Below are positions 1 through 12,900 of a stretch of 64,000 bases of DNA, piece after piece. Position 1 is the stretch's first letter. Every line of letters begins with the position of its first letter. Made by a program: the position numbers and the translations under genes. This DNA is from Climacteris rufus (taxonomy: Eukaryota; Chordata; Aves; Passeriformes; Climacteridae). The notes beneath the pieces were generated by a model that saw only the letters and a program-made list of their open reading frames with translations, had not been told where the DNA came from and ran no database searches. Location of the stretch: the NCBI GenBank assembly GCA_013398175.1, contig VZRZ01006598.1, forward strand, positions 203,522-267,521. Direction: 5' to 3'.

Positions 1-3000
1 TTCATAGAAATCAATACTTCAAACATTAACATATAAAATGGAAACAAACTAAAATTTTGAACGAAATGGGAAAAAACCCCTAAGATATGAGAAATAAACA
101 AAAAAATATATATAGTTGTGACTGAAAAAATCAGTTCTTAACAAAAGTTGGTCAAAGAAGTGTCCCTTTTGAGATACATATCTTCTTTAAAGCAAACCTA
201 TTTACAGAGGCCCTGGAATTAATGACATTACACTGTTTTGTACAATAGCACAACTGAATTCTGCAACTTACAGGTAGCCATACTTTCTTTGGCAATGTAG
301 ACATGTCAAAAATGATAACGTATCATTGTCATTTCTCTCAAAGATGATTTTTCAGTAAACAAAATTGTAGACACACTAATATTTGTAAAGTGGCAGCAGC
401 GCAAATTTGACAGCCCTTTATCATATAGCTGTGACAAAATCTCTTCAGTCATCCTGTTTTAAAAAACATTATGTTGGAAGACAACACACTGTTTCCTTTC
501 AGATAAATGATGAAATGATTCCATTTAATGTCTTTTTGTATGTTATCATGAGGTAAGTCATTATTCTCCTGCACGTTTTTGAACAAGGAAAAATACATAA
601 TTACATGTAGTCAATATTTAAAAGTATGATATCTAACAGAGTAGAACAGATGTGACTCCCACAGTATCTGCTCTTCATCTCTGAGTGATGGCAAGGGTGG
701 CCCACAACGGTTACAGAACCTAAATGCTCAATTTTTACAGTATTCCAGAGTATTCAGCAAGCAAATCTCTTAGGAACTCTTGCAAAACTCTTGCAAACTC
801 TTTCTGACTCTCTCTTCAGAAGTTCTGTGCCTTTTGAGGAAAGTCAAACTATAGGCAGGGTTTGAGACAGCTACAATAAAAAGTAGCCTGGTTCTCAGGG
901 ACCCTTTAATAATTGCACAGCACATTGGCCAGAGATGCTAGAAGTGGAGAAGAAGCAAAAAAAGTAATTTTAGATGACAATGATTCAAATGAAAACAATA
1001 GAGACCTGAAGCATTTTAACTGTTTACAAAAACAATAATTAAAACAACTTGAATGATCTATTGTTAATGTTCCCTATTCTACGATCATTAGACAGCTCTG
1101 GTTTATATACACGTTTTATATTTTGCAGTCATGACAGACTGCTGGAACTGGAAATGGAGCTAGAATACCCAGAAAAGAAGTCTGCCCAGACATGTAACAT
1201 TGTACTTTCAATAAATAGTGTTTCCATTCAATCTCTGAATAAAAAAATGGTAATTGAGGTGCTGTGGTTTTAGGAAGCTCTGGTGCATTAAATACTCTTG
1301 GTAAAAAGTGTTTTATTAGGGGGATTACGTTATAAGTTTTCCATTCGGGTCTGCAGAACCAAGCTTCTACATCTTTCAGCAACTCTTGCTTATGTAAATG
1401 TCTCTGTTCAATGACTTGTTTGAGTAGTATTATTAAAACATTTAATATTTCTTCCTCTCGAAAATGTCCGGGTACAGCCTGAAGATTGTGGCACAGCTAG
1501 CAAAATGGAAGAACTGAAAACATGCAAGGTTTTAGCCATTCTGAAGAATATAAGTTACAACACATAAAACTGGCTGAAACAGCAAGAAAATCACAATCTA
1601 ATTCAAACACTCTCATCTTCCTTAGGCCCACAACATCCCAATGTTTTTTGGCTGCAATGTCAGGACTTTCTCTTATTAGAATGCTGTTGTTTGTAAAATA
1701 CTCTTTTGACTGGGTCGTGTACTGGTTTGGAAACAAAGCAGTGGAGGAATTAACGCCACAGAAAAATATTGAGAGATTCCAAGTCAGAACTACAATTTAA
1801 TGGGAGAAAATTAAAAGCAGTAATACAGAGAAACACCAGACTGAACTGACCAGGCAATGATACAACCTGCTACCCTGTTTTTTGTCAGGGTAGTGATGGC
1901 AGTGCTAATCATGCAGTGGCTGCAGTTCTGCTGGAACGAGAGACGTGATTGCAGAGCTCCTCTCCTTTGGAGATCGGGGGAGATCCGTAGAGGTCTAGAG
2001 ATCTGGAGATTGTGTCTTGTGTGGCTTCCCCTGCCCTTTTTATTTGGGTGGGATGTTCAGATCCTTCTTTTTGGGGTGGAGCATGTCACAATGGGATGAA
2101 AACTCATTGATGAGCTTGTTCAGTCTTTTCCTTAGATCAGGGCTAAGTCCTCCACCTGCCTCTTATCTTATCTAATGCCCAGTTTGCAATTTTGGAGGGT
2201 GTAGTCAGCTGTGTGAACGACCCATCGTTAGCGACTCATCAATAGTGCTGGAGATGGTAATAGAATACATTCCTTTGGTTACAACCCAGGACAGTCGGCA
2301 GAATGTTATTGTTACTGACATTTTGTTATTGAAAAGCCTCACCATGAAAAGCAGCTCTTTCTGTCATATATGCAAGGACCATGTGGGGATGGAGAAAATT
2401 ATTACATTGCAGTAGATTGTAAATATAACCCCAACAAGATGTTGCTCTAGCACCTAAGGACAAAGACAACAAGGGAAACAAGTAGAATTAATCTGATATA
2501 GAATAGGTGCTTTTGTATTTCCAGATTTACTCTGACCATTTGAGGAACTGTAAATGAACAGACACAATCATTATAAATTCTAGGACTGTTTTTCCCTAAC
2601 CGTAAAATAGACTTACAAAACCATCAAGAAATAAATCCAGTGTCCTAGTAAGACAAGAAAAAAAAAAAAAAACCTACCTCTGAAAATATTTGATTGACTC
2701 CCTAAAAGACTATCATGCTTTTCAGAAAAACTTTGTTGGTACTTTAGAGATATTTTTCGGGAGTATGAATGTGTTGGGCCGTATGCTGAGGTGAGATCAG
2801 TGGGGTACAGTTCTACTGACTTGACCAAAACCATTTATGCTCAAAGATTTGAACCACTTTCTTTTTGATATTTATGGAAATACCAGACATTGGGATTCTT
2901 ACTGCAGCAAGCCTTTCTGTAACTTGTATATATGCCAGCTGAGAGCATTAAATAACAGTTTATGCTACCTGAATTATGCAAAATGCAGTACTGGGTACTG

Positions 3001-3677
3001 TGAGCTGCAAGTAAGAATCATGATTACACAGGTCTTCATATGGGTTGATGATGCTATACCTTGTGAAACAAGCTTTTCATAAGCCTTGCTCCTCACAAAG
3101 TGTTCTGTTTAGACTGTGAAAGCTTAACTGCTCTCATTACTTGCACTAGACAGTTCATTACTTTGTGTTATTGCGCTAGCAATCATTCAAGACAGCAATG
3201 GCACAGGTCCTTTACTCTCTGTTATAATCTTACCACTTCAGATGTCAAAATCTATCATTCATGTGTACTCTAGGTGATTGCAACTTATTGACTCAGGTAG
3301 GGATTTTGCAAATGCATTCAAGACCTCAGTCAAAAATAGATTTTGATGATATATTGCTGAGTTATAAAGAACTTTTCACAGCTCTGAGGATGCTGTGCAG
3401 ATTCTTTAGAATAATACACATTCAAATCTGCTTCAAACAAGATTTAAGAGTTGCCTTACAGATATTCAACTGATTAATTTGAAAAAGTCAATAAATTAAA
3501 AGTGATCATTTGGAGAAAACCAAAATCTTTAGCCAGAATTCACTTTGGCAATTCTTATGCTACAGATTTTCATAAGATACACTTAAAAACTTCAGTGCAG
3601 CGTGAATTACTACATGTGTCACGCAGGTTTTGGTGGCTGATGCTGAAGACTGGACAATATCTTGGGAATACGATAAT
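1..3677. other. Intergenic AT-rich sequence, no gene seen
   Basis: I see no exon with convincing splice sites and protein similarity. Short open frames here are of chance length. A 15-base A run lies at 2658-2672. From vertebrate gene order the upstream neighbour of UXS1 may be ST6GAL2 at a distance, but nothing here can be assigned to it. Confidence 0.6.
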
Positions 3678-3990
3678 AGAATCATAAATTGAATCACAGA
3701 ATCACAGAATAATTTGGTTTGGAAGGGACCTTAGAGATTACCTAGTTCCAACCCCCTGCCCATCCTCATGGCCTTCCTCTGGATTTGCTCCAACAGGCCC
3801 ACATTCTTCTTATGTTGGGGGTCCCAGATCTGGATGCAGCACTCTAACTGGGATCTCACTAGAATGGAGTAGAGGGGGAGAATCCCCTCCCTTGCCCGGC
3901 TGGCCACACTGCTTTTTATGCAGCCCAGGACAAGATTGGCTTTCTGGGCTGTGAGCCCAGAACAGCTGGTACAGAACTTCCATTCCCCAT
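3678..3990 (-). mobile_element. CR1 LINE fragment, internally deleted
   Basis: The left end carries the CR1 3' terminus in reverse complement: an 8-base-like repeat (AATCACAG units) followed by TTTGGAAGGGACCTTAGAGA and the 'ttccaacccc' segment. At about 3760 it jumps to a part of CR1 that is normally some 340 bases further in, judged against the more complete copy at 36894-37946. After that it reads through the 'ctccaacaggcccacattcttctt' type region and 'gtagagggggagaatcccctccc'. The element is a dead, 5'-truncated copy on the minus strand. Confidence 0.88.
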
Positions 3991-6900
3991 CCCCACTGGC
4001 ACCTTCTGGTTTAAGAGCATGTGCTGCTTTTTACCCACTCCACATTTTTATACACAATATGCAAATTCTGGTCCAAGTCTGACACAAAATTTCTGCCTCC
4101 TGTCCAGCCACTCAGAGCTGCATTCTCTCAGTGGGTGAAAGGGACTGGATGGAAAAATGGACTGTACCATGCTAATCCTTGGGCTTTCCTGAAAGGAGGT
4201 TTTTGACTTATGTTTGTGAATAAAATAATACAGATTTGTTCCCATGGTTCCTACAACAATTTTATTTATGATAACAGCATGAACAGTGAATTTGCAAGAA
4301 GTAAGGAGTGTGAAAGTCTCATCTAACAAAATACAACAATTTACAGCAGAATACCAGAGCACTAACACCAGAGGTGCTTAGTGAAGTGAAAGAATAAATT
4401 TCATAACCACAACCACAAATATTCTGTCTCCAGTCTTGTAGAAAATGATCTTTTCTCTTCCCTTCTTCATTCAAACCTTGGCCAGATGTAGATGCTATGC
4501 AAAGTCTGACAAACACGATATTATCCAAAGATCATGCTAAAACTACAGCTCCAGTGAAACACAGGAATTTAGACATTGCTAAACTATGTGAAATTAATCA
4601 AATGGAAGACAAATTAAAATAAATTCTTTCAGCACATTGATGGATTCATGCATTTCCTTCCTGACTGATGCTGAGGAATGTTAAATTGCAAATTTTATTT
4701 GCTTTTACATATATATCTGCATACATATAGTTTTTCACAGGGAGAAACAAATACTGCAAATGCATCTTGGAAGAGTTTCAATTTTGTATTGTAAGCATAT
4801 ATAAAACCAGAACAGATTGCTGTGAGATGGCTCTGAGATGCCTTATTGCACTAAAGGGTTAGAACTTTGTAACCAAGGCCATGTGGACAGAACTCTGTTC
4901 CTTTTAGTCTCCCTGTGGGCTCTGGGTTTGGTACTCAGTTATCCAGTCTCAGAAGAATGGGAGCAAATCAAAAACAAAACCAAAATAAAATATACAATGA
5001 GATAAACTGCAAGGTCTTTAGGCAGGTAAATTCCCATCTGAAGGCCCTTGCAGAGACAAGCACAATGCTAGCCTTCCACTGTTGTACATGAATAAAGATT
5101 AATGTTTCTGCAGTATTTCTTCTTCCCCTTCTGCTGGCCTTGGTAACAGCTTGTAATCGACGGTTTATATTAGGAAAGGGCCAATTTTTACAGTGGTCAT
5201 CTAAGGAAATAAAGTTTGTGTGTTTGGTGTTCCCATTAAGGTGTTTTTACTCTCCATTAGACACTAGAAGTTCCTCTAGTAGGAGTGAGGAAGCAGGAAA
5301 TAGATGAAAGAGAAACAGACACAGGAAACTGAGCTACTTCAGTTCTGTTGTGCACAGAATTACTTGCTTCTCAGGTTCATTGACAGATGATCTTCTTAGA
5401 CAGTTTTCATCCTGAATTAGATGACTGTGATACCTGTGTCTTTGAAGAACTAATTAGAACTACCATCACAGAAAAATATCTTTTCCTGTGTCCCTTTAGG
5501 AGCTGAATGACTAAGGCTGCCTTTAGACAATGTCCCTGGGTTTCTCTTCCTATGGCTTTCTTCACCTCTAAACCATCCCGAAGCTGCTATGTTCTCCAGA
5601 AATTACAAGCTAAAGTGAAGGAAAAACCATCACAGCACAAGTCAAAGCAAGACTATCTAGTCCCCTAAGTTCATTTCTGACACCTCAGGGAAACAAATTT
5701 ATGTGGAATTTGGGAGATAAGTGTCTATGTTTCTGTCAGACTGTGTTCCCAAAATATGTCAAAAGAGGGTTGATTTCCTATGAAAGCTTGAACCTCCCAT
5801 AAGAAAATTATTCCAACTACATGTCATATTTGTGTACTCATCTTTTTATAGTTTGTTTATTTAATCAGTCACTAGTTTTATGCAGAGTATAGTTCACTGA
5901 AGAAAGATACACTCTTTAATCCTTACTTATCCTCTATCATTGTCTAGGCCCTCCAGGGTTTCCTCAAAATACTATTTGACAACTGTGCTATGTGAAACCT
6001 CACAAACAATACTTATCTCTCCCTGTGCAGCAAAAGTGTGCTTAGTACAGCCCTTACAGGTAACACCTTTTTAAAGTGCTTCTCACTGATATACGACAGC
6101 CCTCTATTCACTGGCAGAAAGACAACACTCCAGGAGCAACTCCAGGAGCAGTCCTGCTGCACTCCTCACCGTGAGGCAGCAGGGATTTATTTCTTGCTAG
6201 ATTGTATGACAGTTCTCACTGCCTAACACATGTTTGCTGGCCATCTGAGAGGCACCTGTACTTCTTGGTTTTGCAATTCCTCTGCATTACAAACACTCTG
6301 CCTCCCTTGGAAATAGAGAGTTATTAATGAAACAAACTCATTGTAGTCTGCTTACAAACACAGCCGGGCAGCCTTCCCAGCAATGCCAGGAACACTTGCC
6401 CCTTCCAGTTGCATAGCAGGTCTTACAAGCCTCAGTGAACCCCCACTGAAGACAATTACTTATTTCCCCTTTGCTGTATCATTCCCAGGCAGTAATTCCC
6501 TATATGCAAGTACCAAATCTGTGAAGAAGACACGAAAAGGGAAATTGGACAGTATCAAGACAGGGAAATTCATATACTACCTATAAAGGTGTGAGAAGTT
6601 ATGTTCTTTATGATAACTGACTCAGTCCCTTGCCTATTGAAATGAAAGAAAGCATCCTTTCATTATATCACCACTCTACCACATTTTTCCTCTCACTTGT
6701 CTGCCCTTTTGACTCAGGTACCATTATCTTTGGTAGAGAAAGGCACCCAAATGAAGCCACTCCACCTCCTCTGTCCCTTCTTCTCCCCACCCCACCAGGA
6801 GAGAAAGGCGACCCTAACCAGGACCTGAGAGAGAGAAGGAATTAAATTTCTGTGACTTCTCCATTACTTTGCTTATTCTCCTAGCTCTGTTACATGAAAT

Positions 6901-9900
6901 CTGGGTACTGATACTTGCTACCAAACACACACTCCAAAATTATTTTTGCTACAGCTAATTTATAGCTGCCAGACAAAGCATTCATTTGCACAAGATGTAG
7001 TTTATGGGGGTGTAGAGGGAGGTGTATATATGGGCATTTTTGTGGGGTTTACATGTTTACAAATACATACAATAAGTAAATCAACCATATTGTTCAATTT
7101 AGTCATTGAATTGAATTTTTGTCATTAAAAATAAATAAAAAGAGAATTGATAAGATCAGAACACATGAAACAATTAGCAATGGTAACAATTCAGAAAAAT
7201 ACCTAAGCCTTCTGCATATCTTGAAAATACTGCTCCCAAAGTGAGCATTTCATTGCTTTCAATTAAAACTTACTCAAGCCCAGCAATCACTTGCACTACA
7301 AGGAGAATAGTGGTAATATGCATTTAAAAATCTTCTTTAAAACAAAAAAAATAGATTAAGACCTAGATTTAGATTAGTTCAAGGAGCAAAGGTGTATAAA
7401 TAGAAAAGCCAGAGGTGACATGATGCCACAAAGTGTCAACATTCTGCTGTTCATAAAATAATTCAAAAATGCTGTGCTAGCCAACTAATTACCCTTTCAT
7501 TTTTTCCTGAAGTGTTTTCCAACTCAGATTGTCCATTTGTTCTTTTTAAGCTACTACTTCAAACACATTCAATTATATGATTGCATTTGTAACACATATA
7601 GTAATGCAATTGGCATTAAAGGGAAAATCATGTTCAGAACAAAAGCTTTATTTAGATGTAAGTATAGAATTATAGTGTCACTAGTCATTTCAAAAGGCTT
7701 TTAAATCAGCAAAGGTTAATTGTCAAGATAACACTGACGTGATTAAAAGCAATAAATATGTCACATTGATTTGGCTCAGTGCTAACACACTAAGTAAATC
7801 CTAAATTACTGCACTCCCTCTAAATCAGACAGGTTATTGAAAGCAGATTCTTAAAAACTATGAAATAATCTGCTTCTGTCCCAAGGATTACTATTCTAGA
7901 TAATTGGAATGCTCTTTGTATGAACAAGCTGTCAATATATGAAGGTATTGCACTGATTTAGCAGAGCAATTGCTAGATTGGGAAATCTCATGGATTTTGG
8001 TCTGTTTCTGAGACATTTTGCTTACATGAGGACAAGTTACTCAATCTGTCACAGAGCTGAGCCCCAAAAGTCTTGACAATATTTAATCTGGATGTGGATG
8101 TTCTATCACTGAACTCTACCATTTTTTCAAAGAAATCCTGGAATTATGCCTGTGTTTCTGAGATAATAGAAATGGCTGTTTTCAGATACACACATTAGCA
8201 GCTGAGTGTCTTCACAGAGAGGTAGGGCCTGGCAGTGCCAGACAACAGGGATTGATTGGATGGGTATCATGCTCTTGAATTGGCATCATACCAGCTGTTG
8301 TATCTAAAGTGAGTGCACAAACTGAGGGGATGTGACTGCAGGTACACAGCTGCCACCACAGTAATCACAGGATTGTCCTACACATCTCTGGAATGAAGAT
8401 GATTTAAAGTATTGCCCCTTCCAGTTTAATGAGGGTGAGGGCTTCTCCCATAGTTGGGATTGGTGGGAATTTCTTAAGCATGGAAGGCAGTCCTTCAGAT
8501 CCCCTTTTTGCAAGCTGAGGGAAAGAGGCTCTTGCAGGTGCATCACCTGGCTGGAGATGACGATTCTCTGGCCTGCAAGGGGAACTTGGAAAAAAAGACT
8601 AGGTATTTCACTAGTGAACTGCTGAAGTTAGCTGAGAAGATAACAGCTTTGTGGGTTTCGTGATTTTTCTAACTCATCCTATGAGCAGACTGGTGTCAGA
8701 TCAGTGTACTCGGTACAGGCACGCAATGCTTTCAGAAACTCATTTTCCTCATTTGTGATCACAAGGACAACAGGCACCTAGTGAAGCAACTGAATGGCTA
8801 CCACAGCCACCCCAAAATGTGTATTTGGGTCTGTGGGTTCCCATTTTCCCCCAAGGACCAAACAAGCTCTCCTTCAAAAAATCCTGCACCTATTCTGTAG
8901 GGATTTATGGCCAGCATTTTTAGCTTGGTCCTGCACTACGATTAGTGAGAGCTTTGGGGTTTTTATAAGCTTGTTTTTTGTTTGTTTGCTTTTTCTACAT
9001 TCCATCAAAGCAGGAGGGAAGGGTTGCCTTCTATCTTGTTTATCTGCTTCTTAAGATGCAGGGCAAAGGATAGTAGGTTTCCCTGGAGATACTCCGAGGA
9101 ACTGAAAGGGAGTAAAGAAGTCACTGGCTCACTTTGTGAGTAAACACAAGCTTAGACGGATGGAACTGCAGCTGAAAACCACTGGCAGACATCAAGGCAA
9201 CTATGGCATCCACAGAATGGCAAAGGCATCTGAAGTGGTCCTGGGTGATGAGAGGCAGGTTCCTGAGAGTGGACAAGAGCAGACTAAGCAGGCACAATAC
9301 CTCTCCCAACTATTACTCCACATCTTGCATTTTGCATTTGTTTTCTGGCCATTTCTCCAGCCCTCTCTTCAACGCATGTGAAGTTTTAACATCTAATTAC
9401 ACTGTCTGATAATCTAGAGAGATGAGGGGGGAAGGAGATTGAAGCAAAACCAGTACAAAAGGTCTAACATCAATGTTCTTTCACAAACAATGGACATGTA
9501 TGAGTGACATGTAAACAAAATCCAGTCAAGGGCAGAGATGAAGAATTACTGAAGTTTTACTTCAAGCGTATTAACACTTAATAACATTTCCTAAATTATG
9601 CCTTTGTTATGATTTTGCTATACTGTAATATGCAATGTGTTAAGCTCTGTGAGTAATCTGCTGAGTCCCTTTTAAATAATGTTCCCAAATAATTTTTTAA
9701 TATCAACTACTTCAAAATGTACTAGAAATGTAAGCCAAAGGTCAAAGGTTATAAACCAGTGGCTTCTCACTTCATGCCACTCCACTTGACAGGAAAATGG
9801 TAATTTCAAAGACACAAAAGTAAAACATTGAGGAAGGATAAAAAGAAAAAATGGAAAGTAGAAGTGTTTATGTTTAAACAGCACTTTTAAACCAGAAACT

Positions 9901-12900
9901 GGATAACTTGTCCCAGCCACTGGTTAATTTCTAAGAACAAATCAGAAAAAAAAATCCTATTATGGCAAGGGGCTAGTGCATATATTAATCAAAAAAAAAA
10001 AAAAAAAAGAAGAAACAAAAAGAGGAAAACAAAGAGGCATGTAGGGGATGAAAGTGAAATGAGATTAAAATATTTCATAGCAAGTGAAGAATCAGAGGCA
10101 ACATCAACTTTAGCAGGTACTTGGGTGTGAAGTGGCTCAGCAGGAAAGCAATCAATATTTGTCTTATATAGTTATACAAGATGGTACAGGACTTTTTTCC
10201 ACACCTGTGGCAGTAAATTGAAGTTGTCCAAAGGACCATTATTGATTTAGACCTTAAGGTCTCTCAGGGGTTGGGGTGCACTTGATTCACAGCAGGAACA
10301 CAGATTCTTGCTTAATATTCATCAAAAGAATATTGGGTTTGTACACATCCAACTGCTCTACAAGTCAAAGCAGCCAAAGCACAGCTAGAGACAATTAGAG
10401 GAATTCACTACATGGCTTTAATTGTGTACCACAGCAAAGCATAATGTAAATGCAGCTACAGATCCTCATAATATGCTCCAGCAAATGGCAAGTAATGTCT
10501 CATATGACCTGCTTGTCTTTAAATCAGGAGAATTAGTATGGAACCATTAGAAAACCAGAGATTAAAACATAACTTTTAGACATGGACATTAGTCTTTTTT
10601 CACATTTGGCAGGCATGTAAAATATTAACGAAAATAAGGAGCTTTTGGGGGGAGGAGGGAATTGTGGAGACAAATCCCACTGCTTCAATTAAAAATCACA
10701 ATAAGACTAATAAAACTTTATGATTTCATACTGGTTTTTGGACAGACATGAAATCACATGTAAGTCACACTGGATAAAAACTCAACTTGTCAGAATTTTT
10801 TTTTAATAAAAATAGAATAAAGACAATCTTCGTCATTGTTCTCCCTGTTGAAAACCATTAGAGGTTACTCATTGTGCCTGTCATCGGTTTTGTCTGTCAC
10901 ATTAAAAAAAAAACAAAAAAACAAAAACCCACACATCTTTTCTGCCATATGAGATTTTTTCTAGGCTGAACTTCTTGTCTCAACAATGTGTTCTCAACTT
11001 GGAAATTAAATCCAAACTGTGATCCACTCTTTCTGCTACTGATTCTACAAAGCATGTTCTTGTTTAACTTCTCCTGGGACACTTCTGGAGAGTTGTTGTG
11101 CATTACTAAGATAGAGAATAAATAAAATAAAAATGCTCAGATTCTAAGAAGAGCTTGCAGAATTTCAGTTTCTTTGATGGAGACAGCACTTCAAAGTTCA
11201 AATTTGTGGGCTTCTTGTTCTTTTTGGATGAGTTGGGGATCAGAGTGTATTATTAGACTTCTGGAGTCATGTTGCCCTTTGTGTTCAACATGGCTTTTTG
11301 GCGTCCTTAGGTTGTATAAAAAAAATCCATTAATTTTGGTCTTTGGTCTCTTAGTACTGGATTTAAACATATACATACCTGGTTTCATAATTTCTTCTTC
11401 CATTTGAATAATCAGTCAGGAGCTAACTACAGTTTAAAATATGTATTTAAACTTTCTTCATCATTATCTGCAAAGCCCCAGAATAAAATTGCTTTTTAAG
11501 CAGTGGATTGAACACTGCCTGGAAAACTGAGCAGAATACGGAAGATGCATCAGCAAATCAAATTAATTGTTTTCTGTTTCCTTTCTGATTCAGCATGGTC
11601 AAACATGCTGAGCAACTGATGACAAATCAAATAATGTCAAGGTGGAAAGGTGGAAAGTGGAAAATAATTACTAAGCAAAGTCATTGCTTCAATATATAAT
11701 CTTTTTTCTTATCACCTACCATGTGAAAAATTATGTGTTACGATTTTTTCAAGTTTATTTTTGGTCAACATGTTCTCCAACTACCTATCTATGAATGTAA
11801 GATAACTTTTCAGTTTAACTAATGGACTACACAAAGAGTCAGCATTGCTTATCATCACACTCATAATAAGAGCATACAAGCAGGCAAGAAAATACTCTAG
11901 GAAGATTTAAAAATCAGTGCTGTAATCATCATACATACTTTCTGCTGAGTAAACGAACTGTCTGAAAATTTTGAACAAAACCAGTTGTTCAAGTTTTGGA
12001 ATAAAGTTTTCGAAATCATGAACAACAGCAAATTTTACTTTTTTTCCTGAAAAAAAAAATCCTGAAAAGTAAAAAAAAAAAGATTTTTTTTCTTTTTGAG
12101 AAAGAAAATATTTCCGTTATTTAAGAATTTCTATGGTAAAGCTTCATAAGAATTAATTGTCTCAAGTGTCATTGTTTTCCTTAGGTCAAAATCCCAAGCA
12201 TGATTCAATTTGCCAGTATGGATTTCATGTGGGTACTCTCATTGTAACCTCAGATGATTTATTAAGGTGACAAAAACCAGAAAACACAGCTGGGGCTTTA
12301 TTTGAATCAAGGAACCTCACCTGTGCAGAAAAGCATGCCATGAGAAACCTAACAACAGTTCCTGTGAGTACCTCTGGAGTAATCTTGGACATTTTTTAAA
12401 GTATTTTTGAATTTCTGAATTTTCATCTAATTCTTCCATAGGTAAAACAACCTAAAAGCATTGGCATAAAATAATAGAAAACAAAGATAAATGTTCTCAA
12501 GGATTTATTCAGTTTACAGTATCAAGTAGACACACATCAATTCCAGAGAAGATAATCTACCGTGGTTTTAGCTTTTAGTGGTGAAGTTTCATAATGGAGT
12601 TTAAAAGAGACAAAACGGCAAATGAGCAATGTGTATGTTCTGCAGCACAAGAACCATTTTCCTTGACAAATATTCCCATCCCTGCAGTCGTGAGGGCAGT
12701 ATGTTAAGCTCTGGTAAATCACAGAGCCTGCTACAAGACATGTTGACACATATACTATATTTTCTGCCAGTTATGGCTGGACAGGAGAAGACATCTGCTG
12801 AGGGAAATGCCTCGTGGTGGAGAAGAGATGGTGGACAATCTGTAAAAGGATAGGGTTATTGAATATTTTCATCTTATCTTCCCCAATCTTTTTTGACTGA

